This document shows positions 29,484 through 39,427 of a stretch of DNA of 64,000 bases, piece after piece (positions within the stretch are counted from its first letter, which is position 1; each line of letters opens with the position of its first letter). Both the position numbers and the translations under genes were made by a program. The stretch is taken from positions 3,316,001 to 3,380,000 of the forward strand of contig NZ_CP016634.1 in assembly GCF_002741075.1 (NCBI RefSeq), given 5' to 3'. This DNA is from Pseudomonas putida. Its GTDB lineage: Bacteria; Pseudomonadota; Gammaproteobacteria; Pseudomonadales; Pseudomonadaceae. The notes below the pieces were generated by a model. It did not search any database and was not told the origin of the DNA. It saw nothing but the letters and a program-made list of their open reading frames with translations.

Positions 29484-31955
29484 ATGACCCAACCCACCCC
29501 CTGCTACCACTGCGCTCTCCCCGTCCCCGCCGGCAGCCGCTTCACCGCGGTGGTCCTGGGCGAGTCGCGTCAGTTCTGCTGCCCCGGCTGCCAGGCGGTG
29601 GCCGAGTCGATCGTCGCGGGCGGCCTGGAGCACTACTACCAGCACCGCAGTGACACCAGCGCCAACCCCGAAGCCCTGCCGCGCCAATTGCAGGATGAGT
29701 TGGCGCTGTACGATCGCACCGATGTGCAACAGACCTTCGTGCGCCACCAGGGCGAGTTGTCCGAAGCCACGCTGATGATCGAAGGCATCAGTTGCGCCGC
29801 CTGCGGCTGGCTGATCGAAAAGCACCTGCGCAACCTGGCCGGCGTCACCGAAGCACGCCTGAACCTGTCCAATCATCGCCTGCTGGTGACCTGGGACGAC
29901 CGTCAACTGGCCCTTTCTCATCTGCTGTCCGAACTGCGCCAGATCGGCTACGCCGCCCATCCCTACCAGCCGGACCAGGCCGCCGAACGCCTCGCCCAGG
30001 AAAACCGCAGTGCCCTGCGCCGCCTCGGCGTGGCGGGCCTGCTGTGGTTCCAGGCGATGATGGCAACCATGGCCACCTGGCCGGAATTCAACATCGACCT
30101 GAGCCCCGAGCTGCACACCATCCTGCGCTGGGTCGCGCTGTTCCTGACCACTCCGATCGTGTTCTACAGCTGCGCGCCGTTCTTCAAAGGGGCTGCCCGC
30201 GACCTGCGCACACGCCATCTCACCATGGACGTCTCGGTGTCGCTGGCCATCGCCCTGGCCTATGGCGCCGGCATCTGGACTGCGATCACCGGCAGCGGCG
30301 AGCTGTATTTCGACACCGTGGGCATGTTCGCGCTGTTCCTGCTCACCGGCCGCTATCTGGAACGCCGCGCCCGAGAGCGCACGGCAGCGGCCACCGCTCA
30401 ACTCGTCAACCTCCTGCCCGCCTCCTGCTTGCGTCTGGATGGCGCCGGAAACGCCGAGCGCATCCTGTTGGGCGAGCTCAATCAGGGTGACCGGGTCCAG
30501 GTATTGCCTGGCGCGGTGATCCCCGCAGACGGTCGCATCGTCGATGGCTGCTCCAGCGTCGACGAATCCCTGCTCACCGGAGAATACCTGCCGCTCGCGC
30601 GCCAGGTCGGCGACCGGGTCACCGGCGGTACGCTGAACGTTGAAAGCCCTCTGACCGTGGAAGTCGAAGCGCTGGGGCAGGCCTCCCGCCTCTCGGCCAT
30701 CGTCCGCCTGCTGGAGCGGGCCCAGTCGGAAAAACCGCGCCTGGCCGAAATCGCCGACCGCGCCTCGCAGTGGTTCTTGCTGTTCACGTTGGTAGCCAGC
30801 GCGGCCATCGGCCTGCTGTGGTGGCAACTCGACGCCGCGCGGGCCTTTTGGATCGTCCTGGCCATGCTGGTAGCAACCTGCCCTTGCGCGCTCTCGCTGG
30901 CCACGCCGACGGCCCTGACCGCCGCCACTGGCACCCTGCACAAACTGGGCCTGCTGGTGACGCGTGGCCATGTGCTGGAAGGGCTGAACCAGGTCGACAC
31001 GGTGATCTTCGACAAGACTGGCACTCTCACCGAGGGCCGCCTGGCGCTACGCAGCATCCACCCGCTGGGCGCGCTTTCTGCCGATCGCTGCCTGGCGCTG
31101 GCCGCCGCGCTGGAGAACCGCTCCGAGCATCCCATCGCCCGCGCCTTCGGTCGCACCGCGCAACCAGCCGAGGATGTGCAGACCGTGCCTGGGCTCGGCC
31201 TGGAAGGGCGCTTCGACGGGCAGCAGTTGCGTATCGGCCAGGCCACGTTCGTCTGCGCGTTGAGCGGCGCAGAGATACCGCCGGTGCCAGAGGCCCGTGG
31301 CCAGTGGCTCCTGCTGGGCGATCACCAAGGCCCGCTGGCCTGGTTCGGCCTGGATGATCGGTTGCGCGATGACGCACCCGCCCTGCTCACCGCCTGCAAA
31401 GCCCGCGGCTGGCAGACCCTGCTGCTGTCGGGCGACAGCTCGCCGATGGTCACCGAAGTGGCCGCGCAACTGGGCATCGACCAGGCCATTGGCGGCCTGC
31501 GCCCGGACGACAAGCTGGAGCGACTCAAGGCGCTGCAGGCACAGGGCCACAAGGTGCTGATGCTGGGCGACGGGGTCAACGACGTGCCGGTGCTGGCCGC
31601 CGCCGACATCAGCATCGCCATGGGCTCGGCCACTGACCTGGCCAAGACCTGCGCCGACGCGGTGCTGCTGTCCAACCGCCTGAATGCGTTGGTGCAAGCC
31701 TTCGACCTGGCCCGGCGCACGCGCCGCAATATCATCGAGAATCTGCTCTGGGCGACCCTGTATAATGGCCTCATGCTGCCGTTCGCCGCCCTCGGCTGGA
31801 TCACGCCCGTCTGGGCGGCCATCGGCATGTCGGTCAGTTCGCTGATCGTGGTGCTCAATGCCCTGCGCCTGACCCGGCCCAGAGCCGCGAGCCTGCCTGC
31901 GGGCGAGACGCCCGCGACCGAAAGGAAACCGCTATGCCCGCCCTCTACGTCATGA
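29484..31955 (+). CDS. ccoI: Copper-exporting P1B-type ATPase CcoI (FixI)
   Basis: Protein of 823 residues. The N-terminus has a cysteine-rich region ([10 protein letters not shown], then FCCPGCQAV, residues about 6-35), then a heavy-metal-associated domain with GISCAACGW near residue 100. The membrane core has the ion-binding [14 protein letters not shown], and the cytoplasmic part has DKTGTLTEG (phosphorylated aspartate) and [10 protein letters not shown]. CcoI exports Cu(I) to the periplasmic side for cbb3 assembly. Its last codons overlap ccoS by 22 bases. The substrate assignment rests on the operon and the CPC motif. Confidence 0.93.
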   Translation: MTQPTPCYHCALPVPAGSRFTAVVLGESRQFCCPGCQAVAESIVAGGLEHYYQHRSDTSANPEALPRQLQDELALYDRTDVQQTFVRHQGELSEATLMIEGISCAACGWLIEKHLRNLAGVTEARLNLSNHRLLVTWDDRQLALSHLLSELRQIGYAAHPYQPDQAAERLAQENRSALRRLGVAGLLWFQAMMATMATWPEFNIDLSPELHTILRWVALFLTTPIVFYSCAPFFKGAARDLRTRHLTMDVSVSLAIALAYGAGIWTAITGSGELYFDTVGMFALFLLTGRYLERRARERTAAATAQLVNLLPASCLRLDGAGNAERILLGELNQGDRVQVLPGAVIPADGRIVDGCSSVDESLLTGEYLPLARQVGDRVTGGTLNVESPLTVEVEALGQASRLSAIVRLLERAQSEKPRLAEIADRASQWFLLFTLVASAAIGLLWWQLDAARAFWIVLAMLVATCPCALSLATPTALTAATGTLHKLGLLVTRGHVLEGLNQVDTVIFDKTGTLTEGRLALRSIHPLGALSADRCLALAAALENRSEHPIARAFGRTAQPAEDVQTVPGLGLEGRFDGQQLRIGQATFVCALSGAEIPPVPEARGQWLLLGDHQGPLAWFGLDDRLRDDAPALLTACKARGWQTLLLSGDSSPMVTEVAAQLGIDQAIGGLRPDDKLERLKALQAQGHKVLMLGDGVNDVPVLAAADISIAMGSATDLAKTCADAVLLSNRLNALVQAFDLARRTRRNIIENLLWATLYNGLMLPFAALGWITPVWAAIGMSVSSLIVVLNALRLTRPRAASLPAGETPATERKPLCPPSTS

Positions 31956-32146
31956 TCCCCGCGGCCCTGCTGATCGTCGGCGTGGCCGTGTACATCTTCT
32001 TCTGGGCAGTGGACAGCGGCCAATACGACGACCTCGACAGCCCCGCCCATAGCATCCTGTTCGACGACCAGGACCCCCGCCACCAGGCCGCGGTCAAACC
32101 CGACGACAGCCAGCCCGACGACAAGGATCCGCCCGCCCGTGCCTGA
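31934..32146 (+). CDS. ccoS: cbb3 oxidase maturation protein CcoS
   Basis: Small protein of 70 residues: one membrane segment ([23 protein letters not shown]) followed by [19 protein letters not shown], the conserved CcoS signature. It is needed for cofactor insertion into CcoN. It overlaps the ends of both ccoI (22 bases) and the next gene (8 bases), so translation is probably coupled. Confidence 0.9.
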   Translation: MPALYVMIPAALLIVGVAVYIFFWAVDSGQYDDLDSPAHSILFDDQDPRHQAAVKPDDSQPDDKDPPARA

Positions 32147-32822
32147 CCTGCTTCCATTGCTCGGCTCGGCACTGGTCCTCGGCCTGCTCGGCGGCGGGCA
32201 CTGTTTGGGCATGTGCGGCGGCCTGATGGGCGCCCTCACGCTGGCCATCCCCCCGGAGCAACGCAATCGTCGCCTGCGCCTTCTGCTGGCCTACAACCTG
32301 GGACGTGTGCTGAGCTACGCCACCGCCGGCCTGTTGCTTGGCCTGGCCGGCGTGGCGCTGGCCAGCAGCCCTCTGGCCCAAGGCCTGCGAGTGGTCGCCG
32401 CACTGTTGCTGATCGCCATGGGGCTATACCTGGCTGGCTGGTGGAGCGGCCTGACTCGTATCGAAGCAGTGGGCCGCGGCTTGTGGCGCCACATCCAGCC
32501 CTTGGCCACCCGCCTGCTGCCGGTCTCCAGCCTGCCCCGAGCCCTGCTGCTCGGTGCCCTCTGGGGCTGGCTGCCATGCGGCCTGGTCTACAGTACCTTG
32601 TTGTGGGCTGCCAGCCAGGGCAATGCCACTCATAGCGCAGCACTGATGCTGGCGTTCGGCATCGGCACCTGGCCGGTCCTGGTGGCCACGGGGCTGGCCG
32701 CCGAACGCATCGGCGCCCTGCTGCGTCGGCGCGGTGTGCGCATGGCCGGGGGGGTGCTGGTGATCCTGTTCGGCCTGTGGACCCTGCCAGGGCCGCATCA
32801 GCATTGGTTGATGGGGCACTGA
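32139..32822 (+). CDS. TauE/SafE-like membrane protein of the cco cluster
   Basis: Protein of 227 residues with about six membrane segments. The opening LGGGHCLGMCGGLMGALTLA is the mark of the sulfite-exporter-like COG2836 group, often encoded next to ccoGHIS. The cysteines and histidine in GGGHCLGMCGG could bind a metal. It starts with GTG 32139 inside ccoS. Its role is not established; involvement in copper or heme supply to the oxidase is inferred from position only. Confidence 0.8.
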   Translation: MPDLLPLLGSALVLGLLGGGHCLGMCGGLMGALTLAIPPEQRNRRLRLLLAYNLGRVLSYATAGLLLGLAGVALASSPLAQGLRVVAALLLIAMGLYLAGWWSGLTRIEAVGRGLWRHIQPLATRLLPVSSLPRALLLGALWGWLPCGLVYSTLLWAASQGNATHSAALMLAFGIGTWPVLVATGLAAERIGALLRRRGVRMAGGVLVILFGLWTLPGPHQHWLMGH

Positions 32823-32856
32823 CGCGGCACCGCCCCGCCAGCGCATTCAGACCCCG

Positions 32857-32870
32857 TTGATGCAAATCAA
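32857..32870 (+). promoter_or_regulatory. ANR/FNR box of hemN
   Basis: TTGATGCAAATCAA is an exact match to TTGAT-N4-ATCAA. A -10-like TAGACT (32893-32898) follows at class II spacing, giving a leader of about 25 bases before hemN. Confidence 0.85.
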
Positions 32871-32929
32871 GACGGGTTCCAACAGGCCGCCCTAGACTCC
32901 GGACACTGCCGCTCTCTCCGGGGACCACC

Positions 32930-34312
32930 ATGCTCGACGACCTACGCTGGGACTGCGACCTGATCCGCCGCTACGATCTGGCCGGCCCACGCTACACCTC
33001 CTATCCGACCGCCATGCAACTGCACGGCGAAGTGGGCTCGTTCGACCTGCTCCACGCCCTGCGCGAGAGCCGTCGCGCGGTCCGCCCACTGTCGCTGTAC
33101 GTCCACGTGCCGTTCTGCGCCAACATCTGCTACTACTGCGCCTGCAACAAGGTCATCACCAAGGACCGCGCCAGGGCCCAGCCTTATCTGCAACGTCTGG
33201 AGCAGGAGATCCAGCTGATCGCCTGCCACCTGGATACCAAGCAGCAGGTCGAGCAATTGCACTTCGGCGGTGGCACGCCCACCTTCCTCAGTCATGTCGA
33301 ACTGCGCCAGCTCATGGCCACCCTGCGCCAGCACTTCCACCTGCTCGACGATGATTCCGGCGACTACGGTATCGAGATCGACCCGCGCGAAGCGGACTGG
33401 TCGACCATGGGTCTGCTGCGCGAGCTGGGCTTCAACCGTGTGAGCCTGGGCGTACAGGACTTGGACCCAGCCGTCCAGCGTGCGGTCAATCGCCTGCAAA
33501 GCCTGGAGCAGACCCGCACCTTGATCGAGGCCGCACGCACCCTGCAGTTCCGCTCGGTCAACCTCGATCTGATTTACGGCCTGCCCAAGCAGACCCCTGA
33601 AGGCTTCGCCCGTACCGTCGAGGAAGTGATCCGTCTGCAGCCGGACCGCCTCTCGGTATTCAACTACGCCCACCTGCCCGAGCGCTTCATGCCCCAGCGA
33701 CGCATCGACAGCACCGAGCTGCCGACGCCTTCGGCCAAGCTGGAAATGCTCCAGGCCACCATCGAGCAACTGACCGGCGCGGGTTACCGCTACATCGGCA
33801 TGGACCACTTCGCCCTGCCCGACGACGAACTGGCCATCGCCCAGGAAGAAGGCACGCTGCAGCGCAACTTCCAGGGCTACACCACCCACGGCCACTGCGA
33901 CCTGATCGGCCTGGGCGTATCGGCCATCAGCCAGATCGGCGACCTGTACTGCCAGAACAGCAGCGACCTGGCCACCTACCAGGACACACTCTCCACCGCC
34001 CAACTGGCGACCCAACGCGGACTGCTGTGCAACCCGGATGACCGCCTGCGCCGGGCAGTCATCCAGCAATTGATCTGCCATTTCGAGTTGGACTTCGACA
34101 CCGTCGAGCAAGCCTTCACCATCGACTTTCGTGGCTACTTCAAGGATCAATGGCCACAGTTGCAGGCCATGCAGCGCGATGGCCTGATCAGCCTGGATGC
34201 CAAGGGCATACAGGTACTCCCGGCCGGGCGACTGCTGGTGCGCTCGGTATGCATGGTGTTCGACGCCTACCTGGCCATGCACAACCAGCAGCGCTTCTCT
34301 CGGGTGATATGA
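32930..34312 (+). CDS. hemN: Oxygen-independent coproporphyrinogen III oxidase HemN
   Basis: Protein of 460 residues, the usual length. The radical-SAM cluster motif CxxxCxxC is in FCANICYYCACNKV near residue 62, with a glycine-rich LHFGGGTPTFLS segment behind it. HemN oxidatively decarboxylates coproporphyrinogen III to protoporphyrinogen IX without oxygen, using SAM, so heme can be made when oxygen is scarce. It lies between the cco assembly genes and anr and has a perfect ANR box, which fits induction at low oxygen. Confidence 0.95.
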   Translation: MLDDLRWDCDLIRRYDLAGPRYTSYPTAMQLHGEVGSFDLLHALRESRRAVRPLSLYVHVPFCANICYYCACNKVITKDRARAQPYLQRLEQEIQLIACHLDTKQQVEQLHFGGGTPTFLSHVELRQLMATLRQHFHLLDDDSGDYGIEIDPREADWSTMGLLRELGFNRVSLGVQDLDPAVQRAVNRLQSLEQTRTLIEAARTLQFRSVNLDLIYGLPKQTPEGFARTVEEVIRLQPDRLSVFNYAHLPERFMPQRRIDSTELPTPSAKLEMLQATIEQLTGAGYRYIGMDHFALPDDELAIAQEEGTLQRNFQGYTTHGHCDLIGLGVSAISQIGDLYCQNSSDLATYQDTLSTAQLATQRGLLCNPDDRLRRAVIQQLICHFELDFDTVEQAFTIDFRGYFKDQWPQLQAMQRDGLISLDAKGIQVLPAGRLLVRSVCMVFDAYLAMHNQQRFSRVI

Positions 34313-34377
34313 ACTGACCGAGTCGATCAACCGCATGGACAGAACGCCTTGTCAGGCACACTATGGGCAATTGACAG

Positions 34378-34402
34378 GCCTCGGCACACTCCCGCCGAGG
34401 CC
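34378..34402. other. Nine-base-pair hairpin between hemN and anr
   Basis: GGCCTCGGC (34378-34386) and GCCGAGGCC (34394-34402) form a perfect stem with a seven-base loop and no T-run. It may mark the hemN transcript end or lie in the anr leader. Confidence 0.45.
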
Positions 34403-34499
34403 CGGCCAGGTCGCACCACACTAGCGCGCACTGGCCTACAACCTATGCTGTGAGTTACCCTTACAGCTTATGTGTGCTTTCCCACAAGGATCGATAGAA

Positions 34500-35234
34500 A
34501 TGTCCGAGCCAGTCAAACTGCGCCCACACAACCAGGCCCATTGCAAGGATTGCAGCCTGGCCCCCCTGTGCCTGCCGCTGTCACTCAATCTGGAGGACAT
34601 GGACGCACTGGATGAAATCGTCAAGCGCGGCCGCCCCCTGAAGAAGGGCGAGTTCCTGTTCCGCCAGGGCGACAATTTTGGCTCGGTCTACGCGGTACGT
34701 TCCGGCGCGCTGAAAACCTTCAGCCTCAGTGACAGCGGTGAAGAACAGATTACCGGCTTCCACCTGCCCAGCGAGCTGGTCGGGCTGTCGGGGATGGACA
34801 CCGAGACCTACCCGGTATCGGCCCAGGCCCAGGAAACCACCTCGGTCTGCGAGATCCCCTTCGAGCGCCTGGATGAACTGTCGGTCCAGTTGCCGCAGTT
34901 GCGTCGCCAATTGATGCGGGTGATGAGCCGGGAGATTCGGGACGACCAGCAAATGATGCTGCTGCTGTCGAAAAAGACCGCGGACGAACGTATCGCCACG
35001 TTCCTGGTCAACCTTTCCGCCCGCTTCCGCGCCCGTGGTTATTCTGCCAACCAGTTCCGCCTGAGCATGTCGCGCAACGAAATCGGCAATTATCTGGGCC
35101 TGGCGGTGGAAACCGTGTCGCGGGTGTTCACGCGCTTCCAGCAAAACGGCCTGATCAAGGCCGAGGGCAAGGAAGTGCACATCCTCGACCCGATCCAGCT
35201 GTGCGCGCTGGCGGGCGGCGCGATAGAAGCCTGA
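34500..35234 (+). CDS. anr: Oxygen-sensing transcriptional regulator ANR (FNR family)
   Basis: Protein of 244 residues from ATG 34500 (MSEPVKLR), which has AAGGAT before it; a longer frame from 34470 has no such signal. The 4Fe-4S ligands are C15, C18, C24 ([11 protein letters not shown]) and C117 (TSVCEIP). The cAMP-type beta-barrel, a dimer helix and a C-terminal helix-turn-helix ([24 protein letters not shown]) follow. The recognition helix ETVSR predicts TTGAT-N4-ATCAA sites, and such sites precede ccoN-1, ccoG and hemN in this window. It is very similar to P. aeruginosa Anr. P. putida has more than one paralog, so this may be one of several. Confidence 0.95.
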   Translation: MSEPVKLRPHNQAHCKDCSLAPLCLPLSLNLEDMDALDEIVKRGRPLKKGEFLFRQGDNFGSVYAVRSGALKTFSLSDSGEEQITGFHLPSELVGLSGMDTETYPVSAQAQETTSVCEIPFERLDELSVQLPQLRRQLMRVMSREIRDDQQMMLLLSKKTADERIATFLVNLSARFRARGYSANQFRLSMSRNEIGNYLGLAVETVSRVFTRFQQNGLIKAEGKEVHILDPIQLCALAGGAIEA

Positions 35235-35250
35235 AGCCGCACCGGCAAGG

Positions 35251-35256
35251 TATACT
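35251..35256 (+). promoter_or_regulatory. Possible -10 element of apt
   Basis: TATACT lies 28 bp ahead of the apt start, in the short gap after anr. A matching -35 is not clear. Confidence 0.4.
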
Positions 35257-35283
35257 GGCGCATCCGTTTTCCAGGACAGCCAC

Positions 35284-35832
35284 ATGCACAGCGATACCTT
35301 CGACCTCAAAGCCCTGATCCGCCCGGTCCCGGACTTTCCCAAGCCGGGCGTGATCTTCCGTGACATCACCCCTTTGTTCCAGTCGCCGCGCGGGTTGCGC
35401 TATGTGGCCGATCAGTTCATCGAGCGTTATGTCGAGGCCGAGTTCAGCCACATCGGCGCCATGGATGCCCGGGGCTTCCTGATCGGTTCGATCATTGCCC
35501 ACCAGTTGAACAAGCCCCTGATCCTGTTCCGCAAGCAGGGCAAACTGCCGGCTGACGTGCTGTCGGAGGCTTATCAGACCGAGTACGGCGAAGCGTTCCT
35601 TGAAGTGCACGCCGACAGCCTGTGCGAAGGCGATTCGGTGTTGATCTTCGATGACCTGATCGCCACCGGCGGCACTCTACTGGCGGCTGCCAACCTGATC
35701 CGCCGCACCGGTGCCGAAGTGTTCGAAGCTGCGGCGATCATCGACCTGCCTGAGCTGGACGGCTCCCGTCGCCTGCAGGCTGCAGGTGTGCCGACCTTCT
35801 GCCTGACCGAGTTTTCGCTGAGCGAATACTGA
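35284..35832 (+). CDS. apt: Adenine phosphoribosyltransferase
   Basis: Protein of 182 residues. The PRPP-binding motif is [21 protein letters not shown] (about 120-140), and [14 protein letters not shown] near residue 16 is typical of Apt. It turns adenine and PRPP into AMP in the cytoplasm, a salvage route. It follows anr but probably has its own promoter. A hairpin terminator separates it from the convergent recR. Confidence 0.95.
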   Translation: MHSDTFDLKALIRPVPDFPKPGVIFRDITPLFQSPRGLRYVADQFIERYVEAEFSHIGAMDARGFLIGSIIAHQLNKPLILFRKQGKLPADVLSEAYQTEYGEAFLEVHADSLCEGDSVLIFDDLIATGGTLLAAANLIRRTGAEVFEAAAIIDLPELDGSRRLQAAGVPTFCLTEFSLSEY

Positions 35833-35844
35833 GTCGTGATGCGC

Positions 35845-35871
35845 CAGGGCCGCGAGGCGGCCCTGCTCTTT
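35845..35871. terminator. Terminator between convergent apt and recR
   Basis: CAGGGCCGC and GCGGCCCTG form a perfect nine-base-pair stem with a GAG loop, followed by CTCTTT on the plus strand. It lies 13 bp after apt. Confidence 0.7.
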
Positions 35872-35874
35872 GAT

Positions 35875-36477
35875 TCAGAGTGAAATCGGCTTACGCCCGG
35901 CGAATGCATGAGCCAAGGTTCCACCATCCACCAGCTCAAGCTCCCCACCCAGCGGCACGCCATGGGCGATGCGCGAGGCGATCAGGCCTTTCTCGGTCAG
36001 CAGTTGAGCGATGTAATGAGCAGTCGCCTCCCCCTCCACCGTAGGGTTGGTCGCCAGGATCACCTCGGTGAAACTCCCCTGCTCTTCGATCCGCGCCATC
36101 AATTGTGGAATCCCGATTGCGTCCGGCCCGAGCCCGTCCAACGGCGACAGGTGCCCCTTGAGGACAAAGTAGCGGCCTCGATAGCCCGTCTGCTCCACCG
36201 CATACACATCCATCGGCCCCTCCACCACACAGAGCTGGGTGTCGTCTCGGCGCGTATCGGCGCATTGCGGGCACAGTTCCTGCTCGGTCAGCGTCCGGCA
36301 TTGACGGCAGTGGCCAACGCCTTCCATGGCCTGGCTCAGGGCCTGGGCCAGGCGCAAGCCACCGCTGCGGTCGCGCTCGAGCAACTGCAGGGCCATACGC
36401 TGGGCGGTTTTCTGACCGACACCGGGCAGTATGCGCAGGGCGTCGATCAGTTGGCGGATCAGGGGGCTGAAGCTCAT
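35875..36477 (-). CDS. recR: Recombination mediator protein RecR
   Basis: Protein of 200 residues from ATG 36477 ([14 protein letters not shown]), which matches the family start; the longer frame begins at 36543. It has the helix-hairpin-helix ([13 protein letters not shown]), a four-cysteine zinc motif ([16 protein letters not shown]), and the Toprim domain ([14 protein letters not shown]). RecR works with RecF and RecO to load RecA on gapped DNA. A near-consensus promoter lies directly upstream, so it is not simply the third gene of dnaX-ybaB-recR. Confidence 0.95.
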   Translation of the reverse strand: MSFSPLIRQLIDALRILPGVGQKTAQRMALQLLERDRSGGLRLAQALSQAMEGVGHCRQCRTLTEQELCPQCADTRRDDTQLCVVEGPMDVYAVEQTGYRGRYFVLKGHLSPLDGLGPDAIGIPQLMARIEEQGSFTEVILATNPTVEGEATAHYIAQLLTEKGLIASRIAHGVPLGGELELVDGGTLAHAFAGRKPISL

Positions 36478-36508
36478 GGGAAAGGCCTGACAGATCAATA
36501 GGAGGCGG

Positions 36509-36537
36509 TTTATACCGGCCGGGGTCATATACGTCAA
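36509..36537 (-). promoter_or_regulatory. Sigma-70 promoter of recR
   Basis: On the minus strand TTGACG, a 17-bp spacer and TATAAA are seen, one mismatch from consensus in each hexamer. The predicted start is about 25 bases ahead of the recR ATG. Confidence 0.7.
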
Positions 36538-36761
36538 ATACACCCCCCTTCAAGCGGCCACAAGCAACGACTTCACCTCCCGACGCGTTGTGCTTGCGCT
36601 TGCTCCTTATGCGCGATTGCCCAGGCACCTTCACTCGGCCTCCTGAAGTCACGATTCGCGGTGTCTGGACTATCGCGTATGAAGAGCAAAAGCTACGGGC
36701 ATGAGCAACGAACCCGTTGTAGCTGATGTGTTGGGTCAGCATGGTTTTTCACAAGCCAAAC

Positions 36762-36795
36762 AAAAAAGCCGCCCCGATCATCGGTAGCGGCTTTT
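36762..36795. terminator. Bidirectional terminator after ybaB
   Basis: A stem GCCGC..CCGAT / ATCGG..GCGGC is flanked by six A on the left and four T on the right, so it works on both strands. It ends the dnaX-ybaB transcript. Confidence 0.85.
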
Positions 36796-36829
36796 CAATG
36801 TGCAGCCAGTCTTGCTGGCCAAGCAACCG

Positions 36830-37156
36830 TTAGAACGGCATCTTGAAGCCCGGCGGCAACTGCATGCCTGCAGTCATGCTGCCCATTTTCTCCTGGCTGT
36901 TCTGCTCGACCTTGCGCACGGCGTCGTTGACCGCAGCAGCGATCAGGTCTTCCAGTACTTCCTTGTCCTCTTGCATCAGGCTGTCGTCGATGCTGATGCG
37001 CTTGACGTCATGGCGACCGGTCATCACCACGCTGACCAGGCCGGCACCGGATTGGCCAGTCACTTCAGCATTGGCCAGCTCTTCCTGCATCTTGGCCATT
37101 TTTTCCTGCATCTGCTGGGCCTGCTTCATCAGGCCGGCCATGCCACCTTTCATCAT
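36830..37156 (-). CDS. ybaB: Nucleoid-associated protein YbaB/EbfC
   Basis: Protein of 108 residues ([20 protein letters not shown] at the start), a DNA-binding dimer of tweezer shape. It is rich in methionine and glutamine in the N-terminal helix and ends in [11 protein letters not shown], the family tail. A GAGGTG ribosome binding site lies eight bases before ATG 37156. It follows dnaX by 64 bp, the common arrangement. Confidence 0.93.
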   Translation of the reverse strand: MMKGGMAGLMKQAQQMQEKMAKMQEELANAEVTGQSGAGLVSVVMTGRHDVKRISIDDSLMQEDKEVLEDLIAAAVNDAVRKVEQNSQEKMGSMTAGMQLPPGFKMPF

Positions 37157-37220
37157 GGGGTACACCTCGATTGGGTCATGTGATGCGCCCTGGCTCGCCA
37201 CCGGGCGCATGGTTATCCGT

Positions 37221-39296
37221 TTATTCGCCCTGGCTGACCAAGGCTTGCACAGGCTCAATAGTATCCTGTCGTACCGTCGCACCGAACTGCCGGATCATCT
37301 GCTGGATGAGTGGGTCCTGCTCGATCGACACCTCAGCCTCGCGCTGGCGCTCCGCGCGCTTGCGGGCAGCGGCCTGGGCCGGGGTTTCCTGCTCGGGGCG
37401 GATCAGTTCGATCTTCAGTCGCAGGGTACGCCCCAAGTGCTGGTTGAGCGCTTCGTTCAGACGACGCTGCTGGGTGGTGTTGAACAGCGCACCCTGCCCC
37501 GGGTCCAAATGCAGCAGCCAATCGTCGCCATCAGCGGCAATCAGCGTACAGTTTGCGGCGATGTTGCCTGTCATACCGGAGACAGGCAACTGTGGGAATA
37601 ATTCCAGCCATTGCAGGGCTAGACCTGTAGCCGGCTTGGCCGCCGGCAGAGGCTCCGGCGCCTTGGCCGGCTCGGCTTCGTGTACATGTTCGGCCAACTC
37701 GTCCAGATAGCTGAAACCGGTTGGGTCGCTGTCCGGCGTGTAGTAATCCTCATCCAGCGGCGGTTCGTCGTCACGGTCCATACCTGCCGAGCCGTAGGCA
37801 GACGGATCGAAGGGTGGATCGTCATCGCTGTACTGGCTTTGGCTGGGCACTGGAACAGGCTGAGCCTGCGGCGCGGGCGAGGCGTCGGGCGCTGGGGGCG
37901 CGGCCGGCTCTTCCCACGGCAGGTCGATGACTTCCTCCACCACCACGTCCGGCTCCGGCGCAGAAACCTCGATCTGCGGCTCGGGCTCGGGCTCAGGTAC
38001 CGGTTCTACAACCTCTGCAGGTGGCTCGATCGCCGGCACAACGGCCGGCTCGACAGCAGCAGGTGCTTGGGCCGCAGCAACGGATTGCTCGGGAACACTG
38101 GCAACAGGCGGCTCGACGACAGGAGCCGCGGCTGCCACCGGTTTCGCCGGATCAGCTGTGGCCTGGCTGATCCCCACCGGCTTTAGTGCCGGCTTCGGTG
38201 CATCTTCGGCATCCGCCGGGCGGAAGGCCAGCATCCGCAGCAGGACCATCTCGAATCCACCCCGCGGATCCGGCGCCAACGGCAGGTCCCGACGACCGAT
38301 CAGGCCCATCTGGTAATAAAACTGCACGTCCTCAGCCGGCAATGCCGAAGCCAGGGCCAGCACGCGGTCACGATCGCCCTGGCCATTGTCCACGGCCTCG
38401 GGCAGCGCCTGGGCAATGGCGACTCGGTGTAGCACATTGAGCATCTCGGCCAGCACGCCATTCCAGTCCGGGCCCTGTTCGGCGAGGTTGCGCACGGCCT
38501 CCAGAAGCGCCCGGGCATCGCCCTCCAACAGCGCCTGGAGCACGCCATACACCTGACCATGGTCGAGAGTACCGAGCATCGCCCGGACATCGGCGGCCAG
38601 CACCTTGCCCTCGCCGAAGGCAATGGCCTGATCGGTCAGGCTCATGGCGTCGCGCATGGAGCCGTCGGCCGCACGGCCGAGCAGCCACAGGGCATCTTCC
38701 TCGAATGGCACATTCTCGGCGCCCAGCACATGGCTCAGGTGCTCGACCACCCGCTCCGGGCTCATGTTCTTCAACGAGAACTGCAGGCAACGCGACAGAA
38801 TGGTCGCAGGAAGCTTCTGTGGATCGGTGGTGGCGAGGATGAACTTGACGTACGGCGGCGGCTCTTCCAGCGTCTTCAACAGGGCGTTGAAGGAGTGGGT
38901 AGAGAGCATGTGCACTTCGTCGATCAGGTAGACCTTGAAACGCCCACGGCTCGGCGCGTACTGCACGTTGTCGAGCAGTTCACGGGTGTCTTCGACCTTG
39001 GTCCGGCTCGCGGCGTCGATCTCGATCAGGTCGACGAAGCGCCCTTCGTCGATCTCCCGGCAGACCGAACAGGTACCGCATGGCGTGGAGGTGATACCGG
39101 TTTCGCAGTTCAGGCACTTGGCAATGATGCGCGCGATCGTGGTCTTGCCCACGCCGCGAGTGCCGGTGAACAGATAGGCATGGTGCAGGCGCTGGTTGTC
39201 CAGGGCGTTGATCAAAGCCTTGAGCACATGGGCCTGGCCGACCATTTCGCGGAACGAGCGCGGGCGCCATTTACGTGCAAGAACCTGATAACTCAT
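37221..39296 (-). CDS. dnaX: DNA polymerase III subunit tau/gamma
   Basis: Protein of 691 residues. The AAA+ clamp-loader core is at the N-terminus: Walker [10 protein letters not shown] near residue 45, a zinc motif [19 protein letters not shown], Walker B LIDEVHML and the SRC motif ILSRCLQF. A proline- and acid-rich linker (about 375-560) precedes the C-terminal tau domain that contacts the alpha subunit and DnaB. The true start is ATG 39296 ([10 protein letters not shown]); the frame opens one codon earlier with TTG. I see no slippery run of A residues like the one that makes gamma in E. coli. Confidence 0.95.
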   Translation of the reverse strand: MSYQVLARKWRPRSFREMVGQAHVLKALINALDNQRLHHAYLFTGTRGVGKTTIARIIAKCLNCETGITSTPCGTCSVCREIDEGRFVDLIEIDAASRTKVEDTRELLDNVQYAPSRGRFKVYLIDEVHMLSTHSFNALLKTLEEPPPYVKFILATTDPQKLPATILSRCLQFSLKNMSPERVVEHLSHVLGAENVPFEEDALWLLGRAADGSMRDAMSLTDQAIAFGEGKVLAADVRAMLGTLDHGQVYGVLQALLEGDARALLEAVRNLAEQGPDWNGVLAEMLNVLHRVAIAQALPEAVDNGQGDRDRVLALASALPAEDVQFYYQMGLIGRRDLPLAPDPRGGFEMVLLRMLAFRPADAEDAPKPALKPVGISQATADPAKPVAAAAPVVEPPVASVPEQSVAAAQAPAAVEPAVVPAIEPPAEVVEPVPEPEPEPQIEVSAPEPDVVVEEVIDLPWEEPAAPPAPDASPAPQAQPVPVPSQSQYSDDDPPFDPSAYGSAGMDRDDEPPLDEDYYTPDSDPTGFSYLDELAEHVHEAEPAKAPEPLPAAKPATGLALQWLELFPQLPVSGMTGNIAANCTLIAADGDDWLLHLDPGQGALFNTTQQRRLNEALNQHLGRTLRLKIELIRPEQETPAQAAARKRAERQREAEVSIEQDPLIQQMIRQFGATVRQDTIEPVQALVSQGE

Positions 39297-39427
39297 CAAA
39301 AAACCATCGCAGCCTGAACAAGCGGAAGATCGCTAATGCTAGCGGAGCGGGGGCAAAATTGCACCCTGCCGAAGTCGTCTAAGCTATGGACAAGCGCACG
39401 CATTGGCAGCGATCAAGGAGGATTGAC

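Larger units (their letters stand above)
36478..36829. other. Spacer splitting ybaB and recR
   Basis: This 352-bp gap holds no gene I can support. It contains the ybaB terminator (36762-36795) and the recR promoter (36509-36537). The part between them shows no recognised feature. Confidence 0.6.

Noticed and set aside
29253..30971. Minus-strand open frame of 572 codons across ccoH and ccoI
   Set aside because: It lies antisense to well-supported genes and its product is low-complexity and unlike any family.
34371..34376. TTGACA as the -35 of anr
   Set aside because: No fitting -10 follows at 16-18 bp; the region instead folds into the hairpin at 34378-34402.
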